A DNA stretch of 64,000 nt from Macrophomina tecta (GCA_024180945.1 JAKSGN010000041.1:744001-808000); one strand, 5' to 3'; numbered from the stretch's first letter, positions 20,848 through 34,043 are shown. Made by a program: numbers and translations. Notes: a model not told the origin generated them from the sequence alone.

Positions 20848-23800
20848 GTTGAGTGTTGTTGAGGTCTTCCCGGCAAGGGTTGAGGGTCCTCCGGTAAGAT
20901 GATTTGGTGTAGACCAGGACGTTTTCTCGGCCTCTTCTTGGCGAAAGGTTTTGCTTCAGGCTAAATCGGGTCGTCTCAGCGGATTGAATACCGAAGTCTA
21001 GAGTGGGGTGAAGTGAGACACCGGGCGGTTTGAGTAGAGTGATGGAAGACGAGGCCTTGGCTGATGCTCGATGATCCAAGGCTGCTGGTGTTGACAGGTT
21101 GAGATCTGCAAGGCGCGGGACCGGCAACGCAGAAGCAAGAGTGGAGAAAAGTCTGGGGGGAGGGGCGGCCGCAGAGGCGGAGCCGCGGCGCGTGGCAGTG
21201 GATAAGACCGTCGGAGAGAGGAAGGGTTGAGTTTGGGGAGACGGACCGAATGCGAGGCAATCTCGCCGGAGCCGATTAGAAGAGAAGGGAAGATGGGGGA
21301 GTGATTCGATGCAGCGTAATCAGAAAGACGACGCAAGATGACGGGCCTTTTATGTCTGAAGTCATGGTGAACAGTATCAAATTGGAGATGCTTTTTTGAG
21401 ATTAGCTAGTCTGTTTGGATGGCCAGAAGGATTTGGCAGGCGCCTGGCAGTGCATATCCATCTGCACTGCAGACCGGACCAGCCGAGCCATGGTTGTACT
21501 CAGGCATGCGGTAAGGAGAGGGAGGTGAGGCGCGTTTCGCTGCCGCATTGGCGAGCATGACAGATCGGTGAGAAGGTGGGCGGGCCTACTGTCAGCACTT
21601 CAGCCTTACGGTAGGGCGTCTGGCACAGCCGGAATGTGACGGACGATGCAGGAGTGAAACGAGGCCGGCCGTACGAGTCTTGGTAACGACAGACAGAAGC
21701 AGTGGCCTGGCGACGGGCAGCCTCTGGATTGGTTGCGCAACGGTGAGCAGAGGATGAGTAATTGGCAGGGCCAATCAAAGGCTGAATGGCGAGGATGGCA
21801 TCGGTCACATCAGGCGGCCCGCGTGGGAAAACGGGATGGAAGGGCCGGGGTGAAGAGCGGGCATGTGGGCGCGGGAGGAGGCATAGTAGAGTCTCAGTCC
21901 AGCATTGCAGCGGCGTCTGGCGAGGGTTTGACACACCCGCCAAAAAGGCAGCAGCAGGCAAACGGACGCGGATGTTTGCTAGCACGCGACGCGGGCCAGG
22001 CGCAATGACAATTGTCGCAGCAAGGAACGGCGCGGGAGGGGGAACAGCTGCGGGGGCCAGAGTCGCGGGGAAGCAGGCCAGCTCTAGACGGGACACATGG
22101 AGCTGGAAGGGGAGCGAGGAGCAGGCTCCGGGCATCGCGAGAGGAAGAGGCCGGGCCCGAGGCAATATAGAGGCCGGCGGGCATGGCTTGCGGATGATGT
22201 CAGGGCGGGCAGTGTGGAGGAGAGGCAGCGGGCGCGGGCAGAGGCTCTGTGCGGATGGCCAATGGCCGCGGGGCTTGACCGCTCTTCTGGACCTCCGCCA
22301 CCCAGCCTTCGGTCGACGATGCCATCACGTCGATATTTTTGTCGTCCGAGCCGATCAGCTGCCGTCTGCCATCCGCCGTGCCTGCGCCTTGGGGCGCCTG
22401 CCTGCGCCGCGGCTGCGCTGGCAGCGTGAAGACGGCGGCCATTCCATTTCTCGCCCGCACCCCCGGCCCTGCTCGCCCGCATCGCAGCGCAGCGCATCGC
22501 ATCGCGTCGCATCGCGTCGCATCCCCGCGCCGCTCCGCTCCGCGCCTCGCCTCGCCTCGCATTTGCATCGCGCGTCTCTCATCTCGCAGGCCTCGGCCCA
22601 CGGCGGCGGGCGGAGGCAGGCTGCTCTGGCGCTGCTGGGCCGGCGCGCCAGCGGGCAGTCGTGGCAGCCGGGCCTGGCTTCACGGGCGTGACGCAAGGCT
22701 GTGAAGTCAGATCAATGATCCGGCGATCATAGTGCGGCGTCTATACCTGTAGCCCAGCCACACTGCCAACTGGCACGGATCAGAGAGGCAACGTTCATGC
22801 AGCTACCGGCAGCGAAGCTTTGAACACGTAGCCGTCAGCTGCATGTGGCCTGCCGCTCCGGTGCCCTGGGATGCGGGAGAGCCATGGCCCGCCCGATAGT
22901 AGTACACCCGCCTGGCCGCCGGCGGAGTGCCCGTCGTCGTTGCTGCCGCCGACGTGCTTTTTTCTCTGCGACCTCGCCCTGAGAGCTGCTGCTGCGCTGG
23001 ACTGCCAGCGCGCCCTCCACACCATCTTCCTCCGCGCCAGCGCACCCCTCCACGCTGCAAAGCATAAGGCGAGCCGCTGGCCATCGAAGCTCTGCTGCTC
23101 CTGCTAAAACTCTTCGTCCGCTGAGCACTGACCGTTGTTCACCGCCTGCCCTCCATCGCCATATATACTCGCCGGCCAGCCCTGCCACCAGGCGCAATGG
23201 GAAGGCCCGTTGCCAATAGTCCATTCCACCGCCTCCAATCCGCCAGTGACGTCTTCAGTTGACGTGTATACGAGTACAGCACTCCGCGCTGCCATTGGCC
23301 GATCCCCCCCGCAGCCTGCTCTGCTTCTCGAATGCTTCTCTCTGTTTTCCGCCATGTTCTCTTAGAGGTAAATCCCGCTCCCCGTTGCAGCCAGCGCCTA
23401 TCCTCCGGCCTAGCGCGCGTCATCTGCGACACTGCCCGGGGCCGAGCTTCACGCCAGCGAAAGCCCCGTCCACCGCTGGAAGCTTGGGCGAGCATGCGCG
23501 CTGACACCGGCCAGGCTCGCGGGCAATCATCATCATAGTACTTCCGTCTCTTTTGCATCATTATCAACCCAGATACCCGCGGCGGCATTGGGCGACCACC
23601 GTCCGCACTCCCCCCAAACATACCCTCTTGTACAGGCGGCTTTTTGTATTTCCAGCATCCACCATCCTAATCATCTCCGCGGCCTCGTCGTATCCCACCG
23701 ATCCTCCGGAAATTGGGCTTGCGCTGCTTAATCGCCGCCGTGGTTACACCCGAGCAAACACCAAACGCCAGCACAACACGTCTAATATCATCCGCTGACG

Positions 23801-24072
23801 ACTGTGCCCGCGGTGCCATTGGCAGCTGCTCCTGCCTCCGACTCCTGCTCTGCGTCTTCCTCTTGCCGCGCGCGTCCGTTTTGCTGCATTGACAAGTGGC
23901 GGTGCATGGGTGCGACCTCCAAGGTACGTGAGCTCTGACCGTTGGTGCCTTGCGGCCTGAGCTTCCTGGCCCCAGACGGACGCGTCGCGACCGGCATCGT
24001 TGATATCAGCAAGCGCAAAGCGCATTTCGTGCTAAGAGACGCGCAGGACTTCCACCTGCCATCCGCTCGACA
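20848..24072. other. Long GC-rich non-coding region
   Basis: 3.2 kb without a supportable gene. Long open frames on both strands between 21.5 and 22.7 kb overlap each other and reflect high GC. A short-period repeat of GCATCGC/GTCGC words lies at about 22485-22565. The right part should contain the promoter and leader of the 14-3-3-like gene. Confidence 0.5.
22485..22565. repeat. Imperfect short tandem repeat (GCATC / GCGTC / CGCCTC units)
   Basis: Degenerate pentamer-like repeats: GCATCGCATCGCGTCGCATC, then CTCGCCTCGCCTCGC. Non-coding simple sequence in the GC-rich stretch. Confidence 0.75.
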
Positions 24073-26230
24073 ATGGCCAGCTCGGATGTCGACCTCAAGC
24101 ATCTGGGCCGCGTCGCCATGGCCATAGAACCGAAGAACCCGATTCTGGCAGCGTCGTTGCGGCAGATAGAGGGCAATTCGATCATGCTGGCGCCACGGCT
24201 GTATCGGGCGCGCAAGATGCGCAAGCTTGACACGTCGCGAGACACGAAGTCGTTGTCGAACTACCAACACATCCTGTGGCTGGCACGTGAGGGGCTTTCC
24301 ATTCTGGAGGTCGACGTGCTGCCCTACACGCAGGCTGGACAGTACGGCGCCGAGGCCGCTGTTCTGACCGCAAAACTCCGCGCCTCCTTTCTGCACATCT
24401 TTGCCCTATTCCACAATCAACCCCCGGTCACCAAGATCGACCCAAGATCTTCTGCCTCCACCACCAAGCTCGATCCTAGATCTTCCTCCACGAGCTCTGC
24501 CCCCGCAGTTGCCGCACCGGCACCCGCCAGCTTCAAAGGCCATCGACCCACTGGATCTAAAGGATCCAACGGCAGCGACCCCCATACACCTCCGCGCGCG
24601 AACCAGAGTAAACCAAAAGATCCAGGCGGCCGTGCCACAGGTCTTCGCGATCCCGTTGGCTCAATAACCTCCGAGACTTCGTTTGTCACCAATCCCTACG
24701 CAGGCAACCCCGCCAAGCCGTCAAACGGCGCAGTGCAATCCCCTCAACCTCCTCCCGGTCTTCCTGGTCTTCCTTCAACACCTCGTCCCTCGGCATTCAT
24801 TCTACCACCGCTAAACTTCTTACCCATGGCCGAAAGCTACTTCTCCAACGCCAGCCGCCTTGCCGCTGCCTATCTGCCTGGCTCTCATCCTCTCCGTCTT
24901 TCTGTCGAGGTCGAGCACTGCGCCTTCATCTGGGACTGCCTTCACGACCACCAGTATGCCAGGCGCCTCGCCCGCCACACCATTCGGGAAGTCTACCACG
25001 CCAAGGAAGGCATGGATGATGAAGACTTTGAAGATGCCGCGAAAATGGTGGATCACCTGGGCAAGGTCATGAAGCGCAAGAGCATTGACACCACTCCCAA
25101 AATGGCCGGTACTGCATCCCCTCACGGAGCAAATGACGGTAGCCCTATCACAAAGCAAGACTGGATGGAGCGCGAGGCGCGCGCTGTCGGCGGAGGCCTG
25201 CGCGGTGCCGCCCACGTCCAAGGCCAACTAGGTAGGTTATTTCCCCCAGTTCTTTTGCACAATCGATATCGATAATTCGCAGCGCCCAACAGTCCGTCTC
25301 AACGAGACCCTCAATCCCCCCGAGAAGACCGGACTGCCGTTGGACCTACCCGATCTCGCGCTAGCCGCCGACCTATTCGAAGAGATCCGCGGATATGATG
25401 GCAGGCAGGAGCCAGAGGAGGGAGAGGACGCCAACTGGAGCCTGCGCTACCACCCAAACAGCTTCAAGATGCGCAAGATCGGCGGCCCGGCACGCAACTT
25501 CCCCCCGGCCGTCGTCGACTACGAGCTCGTGCCCAGTCACGACCCGGCTCTCGTTGTGCAGCTCCTCCGCGCCGCCGCTCCCGCAGACGAGCGCTTCATT
25601 GCGGAGCGCATCATCCTGCGGGGCGGCGGTCCTGTCGACGATCTCCCCCACGCCGATCCCGCCGTTCTCGCCGCCGCCAAAGCCGCCGCCGACGGGAGAG
25701 GAGCGGAACTACCCGAGTACGACTGGTCTCCGCGCGTCTGGCGCCGTGGCGGAGAGAAGCTCAGGCCGGCCAGGTTTGTCGCCGATCTCAGGCTCGAGGC
25801 TGGGCTCTCCGCTGCGGCACCACCAGCACCTGGAGCTTTTCCCAGGGCTCCCAAACTGGCGGTCGTCCAACCCGTAGAGATCGGCACCGGCTGGGGAGTT
25901 CCTCTCGTTTGCACCGCCGAGCTGGAGGAAGAGGAGAGGGGAATAAGGGTGTGGGAGGAGGAGATGGACGAGATGGAAGTGGAGATCCGACGGGAAATGG
26001 AGATGCAGGAGATGAGCGTGTGGGGGAAGGCAGTGGTGGAGGAGAAGGAGGCTGAGGAAATGATGCTCGTTGGCCAAAATATCGAGGCCGAGATGGCGGC
26101 GCAGGAGATGGATGCAGCGGAGGTGCGGTTGCTGGAAGCGGTGTGGAGTAATATTGCGGCGCTCAAGGCACGCGGCGCCCTGCCGCGCACCTTCGGTGTT
26201 TTCTTTCATGCTGTGGCGCTGTCGGGTTGA
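24073..26230 (+). CDS. 14-3-3-like protein with a C-terminal extension
   Basis: Exon 1 is 24073-25231 and exon 2 is best placed at 25293-26230 (61-nt intron, donor GTAGGT), giving 698 residues. The N-terminal half has 14-3-3-family helices: LKHLGRVAMAIEPKNPILAA, LYRARKMRKLDTSRDTKSLS, LWLAREGLSILE, LRASFLHIFALFHNQPPV, then a Ser/Pro linker and YFSNASRLAAAYLPGSHPLR with CAFIWDCLHDHQYARRLARH. I recognise this as the divergent 14-3-3-domain protein of filamentous ascomycetes, not the canonical BMH type. The C-terminal region (RLNETLNPPEKTGLPLDL, RYHPNSFKMRKIGGPARNF, then a Glu/Met-rich coiled coil) is unknown. It has no ATG near its beginning, so I read it as exon 2 of the same gene. A competing acceptor at 25282 would instead give a tail of under 45 residues. 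Confidence 0.7.
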
Positions 26231-28273
26231 ACGAATGGTGCCAGCAGCAGCAACAGTGTCAGCATCAGGATTTACCGGTGCATGTACGAGTAGCTTGTAC
26301 AGTGTATAGCATCAACAAACTTGTTTATTGTGACCGCATTCGAGTACTGATGCACGATGACCACGATTTGCCTCGAGCGAAAGGGAGATGAAAGAATGCG
26401 ATGGGGTAAGTCAGACACTGGCGTCATAGTCGGTACTCGATACAAGGTCATGAAAGGATTGAGCATCCATGTAGATGCAGCTAGACCAAGGCTTAACATC
26501 ATCATCATCATCATGCCTCTGAGCGCTTCAACTGCCCAATCTGCCCTGTCATACTCACTTCTTCCTAAAGGGGGAATGAGCACGAAAGCTTCATCGTTCG
26601 GGTCGCTGGTGCTTCATAGCGGTATTCAACCCTGCCTTCTTCAAATCTGTAGATTTTTCCTAGTTTGCTGCATTTGCCCGCAACGGCGCCACACACGCAC
26701 GTAACATCGATATCCTACGAAGTCGTCATCCCAATACCCATCTATTTCTCTGGTGTTTAGGAGACGTACTTTGCCGTGTGACCCTTTTCACCCACCTCCA
26801 AAAACACGCCATCCGTGCGATCTCCCTCACCCTTCACCAACGAACACCCCCGTTTCCCCCCCCAGTTCCCGAATAAAGATAAACACGCAGATCTCCCGCC
26901 ATAATGACCCAACCACGTGGAACCATACCTTCCAGAAAAGAAAAGCGAGCAAGCCTAGTCGCTGACTCGTTGCCCCACAGTGTACGTTCCCCCAGCCACC
27001 AAAAGGCAAAGCAAAACAAAAACACACGATCTCCACAAAACCGTGATCGACGGCGCGGGCCCGCATTTCTTTTTCTGTCTCCACAACGAAAGAGAGAACG
27101 GAGGGCCCGTTAGCGCGGCGATGGCGTCGAGATCGGCAAGCGAACTAACAGGAGCTTGTGATCTAATTCTGCAGGGTAGTCCTTGTGAGGTTTTTGTGCT
27201 TCTCTCTCTCTCTCTCTCTCTCTCTGGTGTGAGTGTGCTTGTCGTCGAATCGTGGAAGCCACTTTTTTCTTTCGTTCTTGCCAGATTCGGGGCATTGCTG
27301 TAAGTTTACTTCTCCACTGGGTGCTACGACAGCGGAAGTAGAAAAGAAGGACGGTAGGGTTTAACGTCCGTGTTCTCTATGTGACTAATCAACAACACTG
27401 TGCTGCTTCCGCCAGGGGTGGGGCAGCCTGTGACCCGCGAACCCTTCAAAGGATTAACAAAAAAAAAAAAAAAAAGATGAACGCGGGTAACAGGCACGTC
27501 TACTCGCAGCATGAGCAGAAGATCAAAAGTTTTTTTTTTTTTTCTGCACAGCTCCGGTGGCTGCCTTATCATGGTACCAATCTGCGCGTCTGAGCAGGAA
27601 GGGTGATCAGTTCGTCATACTGCGCTCAATCACGAACTATTTCGCAACAATGCCGCTTGCTGTTCCCCTCGATAGCAATTTAAATGCCACTTTCACTGCT
27701 GCAACCATTATTCCAAGTCACTAAAGACAAAACATGCGCATCATGCATCACAAACAGTGCAGACAAAAAAGCATTTATTTCATCAACCTCCCTAATTTTT
27801 ATTCTCTTGTTATCTCTCGGGGGGTATTAAGAGGACACACCACTCTCGGCGCTTTCCCCACCCAAAATCCGCTTTAAGTCATTATCGAAAATGACAAAAA
27901 GGTCTGGGTATCTTCATTTTCCTGCTCAACAAAGCTTTCCTTCCCATCCTTATCTTTCAGCGCTCATATTTCTGAAGATCGATATACTCTTTAACTGTCT
28001 GCATGCCCCCAAGCGCTCAACAAGGGCAAACCAAGGCAATAACAGCGCCTTTGGTCTTCCTACTACATAGCATCGTAAAATTCGGTCCTGAGACAGTATC
28101 CTATGCATAGAAAAAAAAAAAAAGCATCTCGGTCTTTGTCTTGAACGGAATCTCTACAGGGGTCTTATTCTCAAGAAACCTTTCGAAGTATCGCGGTACA
28201 GCAAGACTTTTAAAGAGCAGGGATTGGAAAATTAGGATCAGTAAGTGAAGAGAAAAACCAGTTTCTCTAAATT
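26231..28273. other. 2-kb AT-richer intergenic region
   Basis: No gene found. It contains an ATC repeat at about 26497-26515, a (CT)n microsatellite at 27199-27225, an A-run at 27460-27475 and a T-run at 27530-27543. It should hold the 3' regions of both flanking genes, which converge on it. Confidence 0.55.
27199..27225. repeat. (CT)n microsatellite
   Basis: About 13 uninterrupted CT units in non-coding DNA. Confidence 0.95.
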
Positions 28274-30061
28274 TTACACACTCTCCGGCCTGGGGCGGAG
28301 GGAGGCGCGTCTTGCGCCCGAGTGCTGCTCCCTCTCCGAGCTGATCTCCTGAGCGAACTTTGAGCGCGCGCGGATGCGGTCACCATAAAAGTAGAAGATG
28401 TAAATAGGAACGGTGACGCAGACAGCAAGACAGGCGAGAATGGTCGAGGCGTAGGCGAGGTTGTTCGGCGGAGAACCAATGTTGGTGTAAACTAGAGCGA
28501 CGAAGTTAGCTTTTGTGGGGTTCAGTGCTTGTTCTAGAGTGAATGCTTACGAGGTGTGGCATAGATGGCGGCGATACCAGCAAGGACGTCACGGGCGAAT
28601 CCATTACCTCCCGTCGCTGAGGCAGAATAAGGACCGTAGGCGGCAACCATATAATCGATCGTGGCCATGTATATCGCGTAGTTTGCAATTCCGACAAGAG
28701 CAGAGAAAAGCAATGGCGCAATCCACGGGTTGTATTCGGGACCTCTACTGGTCCAGGCGAAACCAAACAGGCCGATCGCTTCGAGAGGGGCAGTGAACAA
28801 AAGCCATTTGAGACGATATTCGGGAAAGTCGGTTCCATTCTTGATCATCTTGCTTTGCTTGAGGAACCAGGGCATGAACGAGAACCAAGCAAGGAAGTAA
28901 CCGATGAGCAGCCTGTCCGAATGCCAATTAGCAAATGCTATCCAAGATGCGGACGGGTCGAACTTACGCTATGAAGGTGAGGCCGGTGTCAATGGTACTG
29001 AAGTTCCATTGCTTGAACACAGGACCATAAGACTCCAGGAAAGTGAAAATCAGAGCATCACTGAAACCGGAGAGCAGGGAGAGGAAGAGGACGATGGGCT
29101 CGGTAAGGAACATCTTGAAAGGACGGATCCAGATGGTGACGATCTCCCTGATCGGAATGCCATCGATGTTCCAAACCTTGGACTGCTTGACCCGGAGCTT
29201 CTCGAGCTCATCACGGGTGTAGGCGTTCGCATTTCCGGCCTTGCGGAGTCTCTGGGCCTCGCGGTTCATGAGGACAGAGGCGCGAGTCTCCCGAACGGTG
29301 AAGAAGTGGAGAATCTGGGTCGCGCCGCCGAAGATGAGCTGAAGCCAGAACACCCAGCGCCAGCTCAGGTACGTCTCAACGAAGCCACCGACAATGGGGC
29401 CGATGACGGAACCACCGACGGAGGAAAAAACAACGTAGCCGACAGCAAACTGCTGGTCATCGGGCTGCCACATGTCGGCGACCATGCCCAGAGTGACGGA
29501 GCCACCGGCAGAAGAGAGACCACCAAGGAAACGGAAGCCGATGATGGTCCCGTAGTTGGGCGCGAGAGCGCAGGGGATTTGCCAGAGGTTGACGAGACCG
29601 AGAGACCACTGGAGGATGGGCCGGCGACCGTACTCTTCAGACCAGGGAGCCCAGAGTTCGCAGCCGAAACCGTAGGCGACGAGAAAGATCAGCTGGCCGA
29701 CGCGAGCACCCTGAGCGCTGATGCCAAACTCCTCCTCAAGGCCGGAGACGGCATTAGAGTAGATACTGGCATTGAAATTCATGGAACACTGGATGACGAA
29801 GATGACAGTGAGGATGTACCACTTGTACCAAGTAGGGTAGCAGAAACCGAGGCGCTTGTAGACCTCGGGGTCGTCCTCGGTGATGGTTGGAACGCGGTCA
29901 TTGACTGCCTGTTGCTCACGGTAGGCCTTTTCCTCGGTAGGCTTCTCACGCAGAACTTCGTGACGCTCGTTGCTGGAGGTGTCATCAGACATCTTCGATG
30001 CCGCCTTGGAGACGACACTGCCCTGCTGGGCACGCTGCAACTCGTCTGACGTAGGAGCCAT
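28274..30061 (-). CDS. MFS transporter, DHA1 drug/polyamine type
   Basis: Three exons on the minus strand: 30061-28968, 28912-28551 and 28491-28274; 557 residues, introns 55 and 59 nt. After a charged cytosolic N-terminus of about 75 residues come twelve predicted membrane helices. The loop 2-3 motif reads LWAPWSEEYGRRPILQWSLG, the fungal DHA1 version of the MFS A motif, and helix 5 has GGSVIGPIVGGFVETYLSWR, matching the antiporter C motif. The spacing and the central loop (VRETRASVLMNREAQRLRK) are those of the group containing Flr1, Flu1 and Tpo1-4. Members export drugs, polyamines or metabolites by proton antiport at the plasma membrane. The substrate cannot be read from sequence. The last exon ends ARSKFAQEISSEREQHSG and a short basic tail. 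Confidence 0.92.
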
Positions 30062-33000
30062 GTTGGGATGGAGAGGGGAGAGGGCGGTAGGGAGTGAGAA
30101 AGGTCGGGGACAAGACCGGATTTAAAGAGGTGCTCGGGCAGACAGAAGTGGAAGGCATGGAAGCAAGCGCGTGGAGCGGAGCCATGGTCTTGGTAAGAGT
30201 ATAGTTCAGCGGCGCTTCCAACAAGGCTTACTTGTGACGTCAACAGGCGGCATTGCGTTGCATCAAGGACCGCTCGTTACGGGCCGTCGAAAATCTGACC
30301 AAGCCGTAAGAAGCCGCTGTGCCGCGGCGCCCCAAAGCTTGACCCACCAGGAGGCTCTGTGGTCTAGCCGTAAGTGGCGCGCGTGCCAGAGAAACAAAGG
30401 CGAGCCAAGCCTGCGGGCTGGTATTATAACAGCCGAAGCAGTATCGGGCAGTCAACTAGCGGAACCCCGTCGTTCGCGTATGCACCATGAAAGCAGGTGC
30501 GCCGCATGCGCAGTGGCCTCTGGGGCGGCGACGGAACAGGCGCTCGCAGCTCTCTCGTGGCGACCACGGAACGACTGTTGCCCCGGACCATGCCAACGCC
30601 TGACCGCTGCGGGCCCTCCGCTTCTCCAGCCTTTCAGGCGCGCACACATGAGCGAATTTTCGCCCCGGAGACGCGGGGCCCCCTTCTCGGCACCCACACT
30701 GCAGACAGACAGCGAGGTGTGGCCAAAGATCCGTCGTCGGTCGGCGGCGCCGGTGGGCACTCCGAGCGCATGACGCCGACGCCTCAGCCGCCGCCGCCGC
30801 CGCACGCGCACGGCATTGTCGTAATCCGAAAGCATGACCCTGCGAGCAAGAACAGTAGAACTATGGTGAAGCTGAACATTTGCGCTGGGCCAACGGTGCC
30901 AACCGCCGGGGCACAGCCCGCAATTTGCTTCGCTACTGTGCCCGCCGCGGGCCTCGACGACTGCTTGCGACCGGCCAGGCGAAGGCGCCCCACGGGAGGC
31001 GGGCAAAAAGGCTGAGCATCAGTCGAGTGCCGACGGGAGAGATAACGCCCCAGCGGCATCCGAGTCGCTCCGTGGACGTGGACGGCCTTGGCGGCACCAG
31101 CCTGCATTACTGCCCACCGGTGGATCTGGAGGCTCCACACGCGCTCCGGATTCTGCCCACACAGTCGCTCTCTCCAGGCTGGAGAGGCGGCGCTGGCCTT
31201 TGCCGCTTTCGACCCTAGACCGACCCGCCTCCACGCCGACCCACTCCCTGGCGTGACGTTGCCGCAAATCGTAATTCCGGCCGCTGTTGAACTTCGACGT
31301 GCGCTCGAGCGAGCGCAGCAAATCCGTAGAGACTCAGTCTGGTATCAGCTTGGGGTTTGGTGTTGCGCATGCCGTCAGCGGCGGTTATGCGGGACAAGCC
31401 AATGAGGCGCCGTGGCCTGCGTCGATCTTGCGTTTGGTGGCGCATCCAAGCTCGTTGCCACGCCTGGCCAGGGTCGTGCGTGACTCGCAAACCCTTTGCG
31501 CCTCAGAGCGGACAACGGCTGTCGGCTCTCGGTAGCCTCACCGTCCACTAATCTCGGGGAGCCTAGACGTTCTTGTGCGTCTCGGTGCCGTACGCGCGGT
31601 GAGACACCCACAGGAATGTCCGCCCGATCCCATCCGGACCGCAAAGTACCTTTGCAAAGACCACCAGCGGAATCCATGGACGAGGAGGACTTGAATCCCG
31701 CCTTCAGCTCGGCCGCTGCTGGCTGCGTCGGCCCCGCCTCTGCGCAAGGTCGAGCTTGACGAGGCGAGAAAATCTCACCATCTGCTGTCCTTCGTTTACG
31801 CTCCGAGTTCGGGCATTATACCGCCTCTGGCGGATGCGGGAGCAACTCCAGCATCCCATTCGCTAGTTGCACGATCGAATCCTCTTCGCTGGGTTGCGCC
31901 TCGGCTTCGAATGCGATGTACGCTGCCTCCCTGCTCTTCCCTGCTGCATCTGCCGGATATCTTTTGGCCATAGCTCGGGCGGGTACGTGTGCAGGGTCTT
32001 TGTCGCATGATACGATGGTGCATCTCTTTTTCAACTAATCGTCCATGTCCGATTGGACCTGTGCTTGGAGTTAAGGACCCAATGCAGGGTGCACGTAAGA
32101 CGCCACCTCCGCATGTGACGGTCGTCAGCCATTCCCAGGAGTACTTACCATAAATGCACATGTCGGTGAATGACTTGACGCTTGCCCAACCCAATGGTGG
32201 ATCCTTGTACTGGAGAAATGAGGAAGAGGCTTGAATCAAACGCCAGATGACCCGAGGATTCTCCTCGACCGACTGACTGATCTTCTGGTACTGCTTAGCG
32301 CGTTGAGCTAATGGCTGAAGGCACCGAGGCAGAGTTTAACTGACAGCCTGGCTCTGTCAATATCGCGTCGAAAGCTATGCGGTAGGGAGATCAGATCCCT
32401 GTACTACGTGAGGATATTCGCCTCAAACTTCGTCAAAAGAGGTTACGGAATGCATTCTGAGCATACCTGCTGGGGACTTTTGGTTGATGTCGTTCTCCTT
32501 TATGTGGCCGTATTAGATTGGCATTTCTAGAATACCGGGCCGGAAAAAGGCCCAGCCCATCCCATTCGGCGGAGCTGGATATGACTTGGCGGAAAGGAAC
32601 GTCTATCATTTTTTGGCCTGGACCGCGACGTCTTTGATCACATGCTTGTTTGGGGAGGGGGACCACTAAAGATTCAGGCCACCCGCGCATCAACAGCCAG
32701 CGTGCAGAAGAGTGTAAGATACCTTAGACTGCGTCTGCGGCGTGAAGGGCGTATCTTTAATGGGTCTGCCCAGCTTTTCGAATTTGACAAATATGAGAAA
32801 GATGTGATCTTGAACGCTCATGAGCGAGAAGTGTCACATGGGAATTGAGCCAGGGTCATTCTTAGTTCTCTGGGCCCGGCCGCGATTTTGTTGAGTAGAC
32901 TCCTTTCCCATAAAATCCCTGGTAACATGTGGTGTATGGGATATTGATTGGAGGTAGCTTCCCTGAGACAAGGCCCTACAACTGTGCCAATGGCCAATCT

Positions 33001-34043
33001 ATCTCCAGATAGGGAGCCTTCAGGCCAAGTTTGGCTGGATTTTGCCTGCCGTCAATTAACAATAATGCGCTAAGATGCCGCGGTCACTCTACCTGCCTGG
33101 TCGCCGGGCATAGTATTGAGGGGGACAGAGTAGACATCTTCTCTCCAACTACGGCGTGGATGAAACCCCCTGTTGAGCATGTGCCAAGCCTGAGGCTTTT
33201 CTCTTCGCGTCGAGCTAATTGCTCCCCTAGCCCATGTCTCTTAAGCCTCCGTCCTAGAGCAATCATAGAGGCTGAAACAAATCGAGGAATCTTAGGGCCT
33301 GTAAGTCAAGCTCCTGGCTTCGAATCCTTTTTGAGCGTCTTCGAGAATGACGTCTCAGATGCATGCTGAAGGTAAGTTTACAGCAGCCAGTCGGTGAAGC
33401 TACATGGCCGTGTAATCAGATTTCATCGAAAAGTCTCAGAAGATCCAGTATCTGGCGGTCGGCCCTTCCCCTGGTAAGTCGTGATGCCAGACATCCGCGC
33501 CCAGTTGTGTTCGTATTGCCGAATTGCATCAGCGTGCGAAGTTGAGATATACACCTGAGGGTATACGTGCAGTCAAACGAATGGATTTTGCGTGTGCATG
33601 AATATATAACTCCACAAGCTCTCCCGAGCGTGCTCTCGCAGTATTGTTGGAGCTGACGTCCCATAACCCCGCTAAGGCCTCTCGCACGCTCCTGCAGGCT
33701 TCTGCAAGAGTGATGGATCAGCCAGAGTAAACCATCCACTCATGGCAAGGTCGGGGCGAACGTGGAGCGAACATGGAATGAGCGGAACGTCGCGTTCGAT
33801 CGTGGAGGCCGCAATTGCCTAAGCTCAGCTCTGGGCAATGCGGGAGGGCGATCGCAGGTTTCGGTGCGGATGGTCCAGACGCGCGTCTTCCCAGACGTTT
33901 GAAGTTGCGGGGCTCGCCGCCAAGCCGAATTGGGACGTCTGCGCATCGTCTTATCGATATCATTTTCTTGCGTCTCGTCGCGCGCGCGCTCTGTGGCTAC
34001 AGCGGACCATAACGGCAAAGCCTCACGACACACTCCGTTCACC
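30062..34043. other. 4-kb gene-poor region
   Basis: Apart from the relic at 31816-32330 I find no gene. The left part (30.2-31.8 kb) is GC-rich with overlapping open frames on all frames, none with family features. The right part (32.4-34.0 kb) is AT-richer. The ends should hold the promoters of the MFS transporter and of RRP1. Confidence 0.5.
31816..32330 (-). pseudogene. Gene relic, unknown family
   Basis: Two minus-strand pieces look like real protein. The upstream piece (about 32312-32149) reads AKQYQKISQSVEENPRVIWR and LQYKDPPLGWASVKSFTDMC, and ends at a good donor (GTAAGT, 32148) with a possible acceptor at 32059. The downstream piece (about 32030-31816) reads MAKRYPADAAGKSREAAYIA and ends GMLELLPHPPEAV with a stop. 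The acceptor leaves the reading in the wrong frame for the downstream piece, and in the correct frame a TAG occurs at 32037-32035. I therefore call it broken. An unseen extra intron could rescue it. I do not recognise the protein. Confidence 0.45.

Noticed and set aside
21500..22704. Overlapping open frames of up to 301 codons on both strands
   Set aside because: High GC removes stop codons in all frames. No start context, motif or intron structure supports a gene.
25340..26230. Reading the 14-3-3 extension as a separate gene
   Set aside because: The open frame has no ATG at its beginning (the codon at 25340 is TTG), and the frame continues upstream to a plausible acceptor.
28904..30049. 381-codon plus-strand open frame
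   Set aside because: It lies exactly antisense to the MFS transporter exon 1, which has unmistakable transporter motifs.
30355..30400. TGGTCTAGCCGTAAGTGG resembling a tRNA D-arm
   Set aside because: No matching T arm or acceptor stem downstream within the expected distance.
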